Assembly: GCA_947359465.1 (NCBI GenBank)
Contig: OX375881.1
Coordinates: 119,904,738 to 119,968,737, forward strand
DNA from: Metellina segmentata
Lineage: Eukaryota > Arthropoda > Arachnida > Araneae > Tetragnathidae
DNA: 64,000 nt
Reading direction: 5' to 3'
Shown here: positions 52,401 through 61,400 of the stretch, in pieces
Numbering within the stretch: position 1 is the first letter of the stretch
Layout of the letters: each line of letters opens with the position of its first letter
Translations under genes and position numbers: made by a program
The notes under the pieces: generated by a model
Database searches by the model: none
Told to the model about the DNA's origin: nothing
The model's input: only the letters and a program-made list of their open reading frames with translations

Positions 52401-55400
52401 ATGCCCAGGGATATGCAGATGACATTGTCGTCTACATATCGGGCATGGATGAGAAAACGGTGATAAATATCATGCAGGGGACCCTGAACAGAATCGCAAG
52501 ATGGTGCTGTGAAAAGAATTTGAGAGTAAATCCTCAAAAGACTACTCTTGTCCCATTTACACGAAGAAGAACCTGCATTGACAAAAGTGATATACCTACC
52601 CTACTAGGGGAAAAAGTAAATATGCTGAGCGAGGTTAAATATCTGGGAGTTATACTGGACACTAAATTAACCTGGAATCAGCATCTGAAAAGTAAAATTA
52701 ACCAAGCAAAAGTTGGACTTCTACGATGTAGAAGAGTTCTTGGTAAATCATGGGGTCTAAGGCCAAAGATGACCTATTGGCTATACACTATGGCTATTAG
52801 ACCCATTGTGACCTATGCGGCTGTGGTCTGGTGGAAAAAGACGGAACAATTGACTGTTAAGACCAAGCTAGACAGTCTTCAAAGAGCTGCCTGCCTGAGT
52901 ATAACAGGTGCTATGTCCTCCACTCCCACCAGAGCCATGGAAATTATTCTATCTGTCGTCCCACTCGATATCTTTATCAGCGGTGCTGCCAGAAGAAGTT
53001 CCTACAGACTGGAAAACGCTGGACTGTGGATGGATTTTGCCAGCCAAAAGTCCCACACCAGTATTAACCAAAAATTCTTTGACCCTATACTTTTGATGCC
53101 CTCCGACAACATGGAGACAAGATTCCTCTTTCAAAGACCCTTTGAGGTACTTATTGACCTAAGAGAGGAATGGAAAGAGGAAAACTACAAGCTCACAAAT
53201 GGAGACATTGTGTGGTACACAGATGGCTCCAGACAAAACGAAAAGGCAGGTGCTGGAATATGTGGGATCAGACCTAAGGCAAGGATTTCCCGAAAATTAG
53301 GAAAACATGCCACAGTATTTCAAGCGGAACTGCTTGCTATCATCTACTGTCTACAAGAATGTTTTAGAAGATCCTACTCAAATAGGAAAATCTACATATT
53401 CAGTGACAGTCAAGCAGCCTTAAAGGCAATAAACTCATTCCAAATAAGCTCCAAACTTGTTTGGGAATGTAGGAACCTTCTACATGACTTGGGGACCCAT
53501 AATAGGATCTTTCTTACTTGGGTACCAGGGCATACTGGTGTAGAAGGAAACGAAAATGCAGATAAGTTAGCCAAACTGGGGACTGCAGACCTACCTTTAA
53601 GCCCTGAGCCTTTTTGCGGGATCTCTAAGACTACCGCAAAAAGGGTGATAGGAGAAAGAATGCTTAAAGAAACTACAAAAAAGTGGAAGCAAACCACCGA
53701 TCAAAAACATGCAAGGCTTATGATTCAAGAACCTTCTATGAAAACATCTTCTCAGATCCTTCGTCTTAGCAGGGGTAAGATGAGGGTGATAGTTGGATTT
53801 CTCACAGGCCACTATCACCTAAGAAAACACCTTCATAGGATGGGAATCTTTAAAGAAGAACCTCTATGCAGAAAATGCAATATGGTGGAGGAAACTGCCC
53901 ACCACATACTTTTTGAATGCGAAGCTCTGCTTCACATAAGGCACTCAAGTCTAGGTCTTGGAACAGAACTTGATACAATTCACGAAGAACCTGTCAAAAG
54001 CCTTTTGGCCTTTCTCAAGGAATCTGGCTTTCTCTGACAGGAATATCGAAAAACAATGGGGTGTGGTGCAATATTCCCTAGTGGAATCAGCACCTAGGGC
54101 TTTCCTGACCTCCCCACTCTATATGACTATGACTATGACTAACTTCTACAATTTACTTCAGACTCCATTAGTTACATATATGATATACCCACCCATATAA
54201 CCCATTTTACATTCATCGCACCCCAGTTCTAATAAAAACCACAGAAGGTTGTACTAAGATCACTGCTATAGAAGTCGATTTTGTGATTTGTTCGATTATG
54301 AATGTGCCTTAAGTTCATATCCTATAAAACTGATGAACTTCTGGTGTAGTATTGCACTCAATCTCTGACTCATGTCGTTCTTGCTCTAGTGATGCGATGT
54401 TTTCGAATAGCATCATTAGAAGAGGTTGGTAAATTAGATTGTTACTGTATTTATATTTAATTTATTTTGAAGCAAATACATTTACCTGAAAATTCCATTC
54501 AATAGCACATAGAATATGGTAACTTATTTTAAAATTAAATGTCATCTTGTAGTGTTCTTAATAAGTCTACCAAATCTGGTGTGGATGGGTCAAACAATAT
54601 GGATTTGAATAGAAGACAGATGCCAACTCTATGTAACATATGAGGGTGTCCCTTATATGGGCGAATTTTTTTTTTTGCAGTTATCAAAACGCATACCCTT
54701 TAATTCTTTTTAATATACTAAGCCTTACTTAAATATGAAATTTCAACTTCCTACGTTAATGTTAACCCGTGCCGACAAGGCCCCAAAGTTTATGGAAATA
54801 GACGTTTTTGAACAGATTTTAATACGTAGCTAGGTCATCGTAACAATGCATATCATAGGTAAATATTGATTAAAAGACAAATTTAAGTAATGCATTTAAT
54901 TATTAAAAAATAAAGTTACACATAATTATTCAGGATACTTTCATTTTAAGGTCTCTTTTTTACAGTCTGGATACATCTAAATATGTTCTTGCACACAGCG
55001 CAATAAGAACTGTTTCTGTTCTTCTACAGTAACAGCTCTTTCAGCTGTGTCATTTACTGCTTTTAAGCTAAAATTCTTATTTATAGCTTCCACAAAAGCT
55101 GCATTTTCCTCCCACAAAGATTCTTGGAGAAAGCTGCTGTCAACTTTTAATCACGAAAAAAATTTTAAGAAAAATTAGTATCACAAGAAAATTAACAGAA
55201 TTTAAAATAACAGATCAATTAAAACTCTCATCGTATAAAGATACAGATAACTCTTCCTTCGATGGAACATATATCTTCCCAAAATCATATTAACTTTCTC
55301 TTAGTAAGTTCGCTACAATATTCGTCTTGGTTTGTTTATAAACAATAGCATCAAAGACTGATAAATACCACTGGTGTTAAATGAACTTGCTCAGGGCCCC

Positions 55401-58400
55401 TTTGGAAATCAATTTGTCAACTGTTTCATACTCTTAACGTCTTTAAAAAACGCAAATCTTGATTCGCCGCCTTCACCGCCAAACTGCATCCAAACCAGGG
55501 CATCACATAAACTGCCACAATGAATAAACTAACATCTTGCTACACTCGTTTGTCCTCAATGCTGATTTTGAACCGAGACTGCAGCAAACATATTTTTAAA
55601 GATAAAATAGCTTTTGCCATCCATCCATCATGCTGGATGCATTGCGCCAGGAGGTCTGATTCTAATTTTACTCTCGTTATCTTCTCTCCAGAAAATAACA
55701 GATAGTTCAATCAGTTCCCGATAATCATCAGGTATAATGGATTTTTGCAGTCCATGGTTAAAAAACGTTACCAATCCGTTAATGGTCGCGTCAAAAAGAT
55801 GCTGTTAGGCAAAATCTGAGCATGTTTCGATAGCATTAGGATTAATGTTTTTCCAGTTGTCTCTGAACTTTTTGATCAGTGGAATATCGGAACTGCTTGC
55901 GACTTGGTAGATCTTTGTTTCAAATATACTCAGAACAAGTTCATAAACATGATGACGGCAAGCAAAGAGTAACAATACTCTTACTAGATCATATTCCAAA
56001 AGCTCACAAACTCCATTCAAGCGGTCTGTATTATATGCTGTCGTATCACAGCACATTATTTGTACTTTATCTTTTGAGGTTCCATTCTTTAAGTGCGTTT
56101 GAAACTGCTTTATCTTTATCTTTGCTGGATGAGCTGTCCAGTTTTGATACTGCAAGAAGTTGCTCCTTCTCTCTAAATGAAATAAGAATCGTCAGGCGTT
56201 CTTTCTTAGAACTTCTCACATCCAGGCCTGGTTATTCTGAAAATCGGATTTTATGGATTCCGCTCTAACCTTTCTCAATGACTCACCTCACCAACCAAGA
56301 AAACGCTTTTTTTTACTGCTTATCAGTTCCATTGACATCTTTGAAATATAAAACAATGCACGTTAATTACCAAACAAGCCGAGAGTAAAGCCCGGTTTTT
56401 CAAGTGTCAGGTATAAGGGCCGCGCGAAGAGATTCAAGTCCAATGTCTCGAATTTCTCTACCGGTATAGTGGTTAAGGTGTTAGCCTCTAGAACGGAAGG
56501 TTCATGGTTCGAATCCGGGTCCGGGCATGCATGTTTGTAAGCGTATGGTGTAGAAGCGGCTGGTGCACCTTAAATCTGTTGTGGTCGAAAGTCCTCACGT
56601 TGGGTTGGTGTGGAAGTTTGGAGAGTGGGGTGCCAGCTCAGATGTTGCTACGTCATCTGACCGTGGTTCAAAATTACGAGGTGTTATCCTCGGATCTTTG
56701 CCTTAAGGGATTGATCCCGGACCGTCGTCAATAGCCCTTTGTATTGCTCTAGTACGACGTTAATTACAAATTACCGCTCCAACAGGAATTTACAACTTAT
56801 AGCAACGCTGCGTGTTTATGTTTTCCTAAGAAGCGCATCAACTCTAACAATCCGTCTCATGATCGGTTATTTGAACTAAATTCTGGTGGTAATCCATGGC
56901 GCATGACGCATTTGACTGCTTTGGAACCATTCTGCTAGGAAAACCCGTCTTTACTGACACAGCAAGCACGGCGCACGCGCGGCACCTGGAACGCAACTTG
57001 TACGAACATGTTTCCATGCAAGTCGGCACGGGTTGCAGTGCTCTAAATAAGGTAAAAATTTATTTCCGAGTGTTTTAGTTTCAAATGAACAAAACTAGAG
57101 CCTATGCGTTAGAAAATAAAAACTTTGAAAAATAAGGGACACCTTAATGTATATATATCGTCATGCTAATTAGCAAAACTCATGACTCCACTGTTAACGT
57201 AGAGCAGTTACGAATTTGGCTAATTAGTATGACGATACATAGAGATTGTCAAAACAACCACACAGGAGAAATATGAATTGTTTTACAAAATCAAGGAAAC
57301 AGAAAATCACAAGGTAAAAAAAGACGGGGTTGTGTAGGGACACGGTCACAAGGTTTAAATCGTAGAATACGTCAGTGAGGTCTTATGATGAACAGGAGTG
57401 AAAGAAATTAGTACTAGACTGTTTTAATTTTACACATCAAATGTTCATTGCTAAGAATATCACAATTGGTGCACAAGCTGTGGATGTTGAAGGTTGTGGC
57501 TCATTACCGACCTCTATGCGTTGAATTCCATCAATCGATTATAAAACGTTTATGTCATCAGATATGGTATTTGCATCGAACTGAGCAGTGGAAACACTTG
57601 GTGCACTTGTATCAGGCATTTGTGCACCTTAAAGGTATGACGCCTATGCTTTCAAGAACCCCCTCCGAGCCCGTTGACGGTCAGCATTGAATATCAGGAT
57701 CTTCTTGGATTACTCATTTCTAAATCTTTCCTTCTGTTAACATTTTCTATAATTCTCCTAGTGTTTATTATGCATATAATTTGGACATTTTTTTGATTTT
57801 CCACACTTTAAAGTCTGATATCAAAACAAGAATAATATTTACAGTTGTTTCTAATATTATTTATAAAATGTAAAAAAATGAAACAAACGACACCTCAAAT
57901 CTCATACTCGTGCTCGCACAAAGGAGGCAGGAGCTAAACTAAATCAATGTGAGCAGCAGAGCACATTTTCACGACTCAACTTTGCACTGCGATTACATCA
58001 GACGATGATGTCAGAGCAAGATCAATGAATATTTATAACATGCTTTGTTTAATACTCAATGGAACAGGATATCGTTTATTTAAATTTTCCAAGTTATTAA
58101 ATTTTTTGTGATCCCTTTTTTGACACTCAAAAATTAAGCGTGGTGTCCCGATTTTGAAAGGTGAGATATATTCTACAACAAAATAATGTATACTTCAAAT
58201 TTTAGAAGAGAAATATTGAGCTACAAACCAATATAGACTTCTTGATTTCTGACTTCAATAATTGTGTCCAGAAGAGGTTCACCTAAGGGCACACTAGATG
58301 ACAATGCACTATATGTAAACAGAGAAATAAGTCTTAGTGTCTCAAAGCATTAAATGAATTAATTTCTGTACTAAAAAGAGGAAAACAAACATAATTGTTT

Positions 58401-61400
58401 GATTTCATTTCTATAGCCTTATCTAACACTGCAATAAAAGATAAGACTCTCAGGCTACCTTGTATTGTGATAGTGCTCCAAGAAAGCCTCCGAGACAGGC
58501 AAATGTTTTTGAAGGGAGAGTAAAAATCAACAGATTCGAAAATTAATAAATTCAATTTAATCACTCCTAATACCATTAACACAGAAAACAAGAACAGACA
58601 ATTGTTGTCTTAAAGGGAGTGAACGTACAGTCACTCATTTTATGCGCTGTGCATTTGCGCAGAATAAAAATTTTCAATGTTCAATTGACAGGAACAAGTC
58701 AGTATTTGCATGATGTCACCACACTTTAATGTCCTTTATTATCTGTTTAATATGTAGTCGATGAAAGTTTACAATTAAAATTTTTATGCATTCTACTTTT
58801 AAAATGAGGTACATGTAAGAAAAAAATAAAGTCTAAAATGGAAAGTAATATGATGTTCTTTGGAACCATAAATGTTACATCTCATGAAGAAATATTTCTA
58901 GTATACACAGCATTAGATTCAGAATTATTAGATAATAAACAAACTATAGTGTTGATTACCGTAAAGAATTTAATAAATAAAAAAATACATTTATGTTGCA
59001 AACAATATTAATAAAACCCAACATTTCAATCATGAAACTTAGTTTAGAGGCACTTGAATTCATCAATAACTATCGAGTTGTAAGGTTTCAATTCTAGTTC
59101 AAATTTGATTTATGTCACTTTCAGGGCAGAAGTCAAAGGGGACACCTGAACATTTCTTTTTGAAATGTTCTTGATTCTACAAAAATGCTGAGGTTTAATT
59201 ATTTTCATCAAAGTTTTGTGGAACCCATAAGTAGAAAAAATGCATACAGCTCAGAAAATGGTCAAACATTTCTGCAAACAAGAAACTCGTTTGGAATAAC
59301 AGCAATTCAATCGGTTGAAACAAATGTTGAGCCCATGCAAGTGCTGGGTTGATTGGGTTTCTAAGGTACAAGTGCCATTAGGCCCGGTGCACACATCCGG
59401 TTTTTCCATGTGTGGCACCGAGGCCCAACTATGCACACATAACCTTGAAATGACTCACAAATTCATTTCGTGCCATTTGCGATAAATATTCTATTCAAGA
59501 AAACATGTTTATTTCGTTTACTTGGTGTAAAAAAAGTATATTTTGAAACAAAATAGACGTTACTGGATACAACCATTTATTAATTATTATTAATCTTCCA
59601 TTTGTTTATGAAAACAAGATACTTCAGAGCGGAGACTCATGTGCGGCGCCGTGGGGAATTGCGGTACAAATTGCACGCAAGTTGGACGTGCGGCGCTGGA
59701 GACATGTGTGCACTGCTCCATTGGATCTAATGTATCTCAGACCGCACTTGTGTTGCCGCAGAGGCGCTGCGTGTTGAAAAACAGGAGTGTGCACCGGGCC
59801 TTATTTGGCCACAATGTACCAGATACAAAGCATATGATATCAAGTACTCACTTATGTTTGACCCTCGCCAACCCATCTGCTTTTCTTTCTTCCCTTGTTG
59901 CCTTATGTTTGGCACAGCTTGACCAGATATGGTCCTTGTGCCATAAAACTCAAAACCAATCAACTGGACGGTGAGTAGGTAGGTAGTTTAACACAATAGG
60001 CTATATACAACCTAGGTTTATAGTTTGGGGGGTTTATGGCACAAAGGTCACATTTGGCCATGCTGCACAAGACATACAATAACAAGTGATAAACATACTC
60101 ACACAAGGAAAGTTTTACTGACACAGAAGAGAGAAATATTCACCCAGGGAGGACTGGAACTTGCACCACCACCAACTCATAGGTTGCTAGCGCAGTGTCA
60201 TATCCATTGAGCCCCGATGGCTCCAAAAGTTATGGGTGGGTGATGGTGCAAGTGCTGTGTTTGGCCAATCACACCAAACATCAAGTAAATGGACACGCAT
60301 GCAACGAAAACTTTACTGACACAGAAGAGAAAAACCTTGGGAGGATTCGAACCAATGTCACCAACAACTTGCTAGCCCAGGGGACAAACACACAGAGTCA
60401 AGGTGACCACCTGTGTGCTAAGTCCTTGAATGCAAAGGGATGGAACAAGGAACAAAAAAAGAGCTTCATGGCTGACTTTTTGTCCATTTGCAAGGATATA
60501 TCATTGTGTGCCCTAAGGGTGCAAGCACTACTCAAAATATATTCCTAGTTAAAAATAATCAAAAATACATGTTATACGTACATACACTAGGGATACTACA
60601 TTGACAACAAAACATCAATGTTCAAAATTAAAACATCGATGTTGATAATACATCGGCCCAAAACCATGGATGTTTTGAAACATCAGTGTATTTAAACTCC
60701 CCCCCCCCATTTCTTAAAACTGGTTTAGTAACCTCAAACAATTAATGTTTGCCCAGGGGGGGGGATTTAATTTGTCATTTTCTGTGTTTATTAATTCATA
60801 ACTAAGATTTCTTTAAATATCAAAACAAAGTCAAAAACTTTAATACGAACATTTAACAAATATTTTATTTTTTAATTGAATAATATAAAAGAAAACAATG
60901 TTAACAACAATTTTACATAGGTACTACAAAGTATAAGTATAATTAGGTAGGTGCATGCTTAATAATTAATAACTACCAATAATTATTGTTAATTTATGGG
61001 GGAGGGAAACATAACAAACTTATTTTTTATTGTAAATAAAAAATATTGGTGTCTATAATTATTAGATACTCCAATATTTGTTATTTACAGTTTGTAAAAA
61101 AAAAGTAGTTTGTTAACTTTCTCCACCTTAACTAGACTTCTTTTTTCATTAACTATCCCACCAGTCAGTAAAAAACTCTTTCTGATTGGACAGATGCCGC
61201 CATCACTGACGAATACTTAGTTGCTAGGTTATTTTTCTTAATTTTTACAATGGTACTTTTTTCATTCAAAAATAAAACATCGCCAATGTTAAAACTTTGA
61301 TGTTAAACAAACAACGGCTCAAATAAATCGATGTTTTGAAAACATTGACATAAATGTCGCATCCCTAGTTCAAACTCATGTAATTAGTGTAAATCAAAGT

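Larger units (their letters stand above)
49142..54140 (+). mobile_element. Complete LOA/I-like LINE with intact ORFs
   Basis: 4999-bp non-LTR retrotransposon in an AASDH intron, opposite in orientation to that gene. It has a GC-rich 5' UTR (49142-49437), ORF1 (49438-50448), ORF2 (50411-54037, overlapping ORF1 by 38 bp in another frame), a short 3' UTR and a tail of ATGACT hexamers (about 54121-54140). Exact 13-bp target duplications flank it. Combined AP endonuclease, RT and RNase H place it in the I/LOA/jockey group; the QEPW and DVNAHH..WGS endonuclease signature suggests LOA or a near relative. No frameshift or stop, so recent and possibly active. Confidence 0.95.
54643..57145 (-). mobile_element. 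2.5-kb DNA transposon with AGGGTGTCCCTTAT ends, degenerate
   Basis: Ends AGGGTGTCCCTTAT (54643-54656) and, complement, AAGGTGTCCCTTAT (57145-57132) match at 13 of 14. Inside, minus-strand transposase-like coding is broken by stops and frameshifts, and a SINE-A copy is inserted. The target duplication is unclear (TTAA lies at the right edge only). The superfamily is not certain; see the coding entry. Confidence 0.6.

Noticed and set aside
57448..57690. 80-codon ORF as a gene
   Set aside because: No recognisable domain or conserved motif, and it lies in an AASDH intron.
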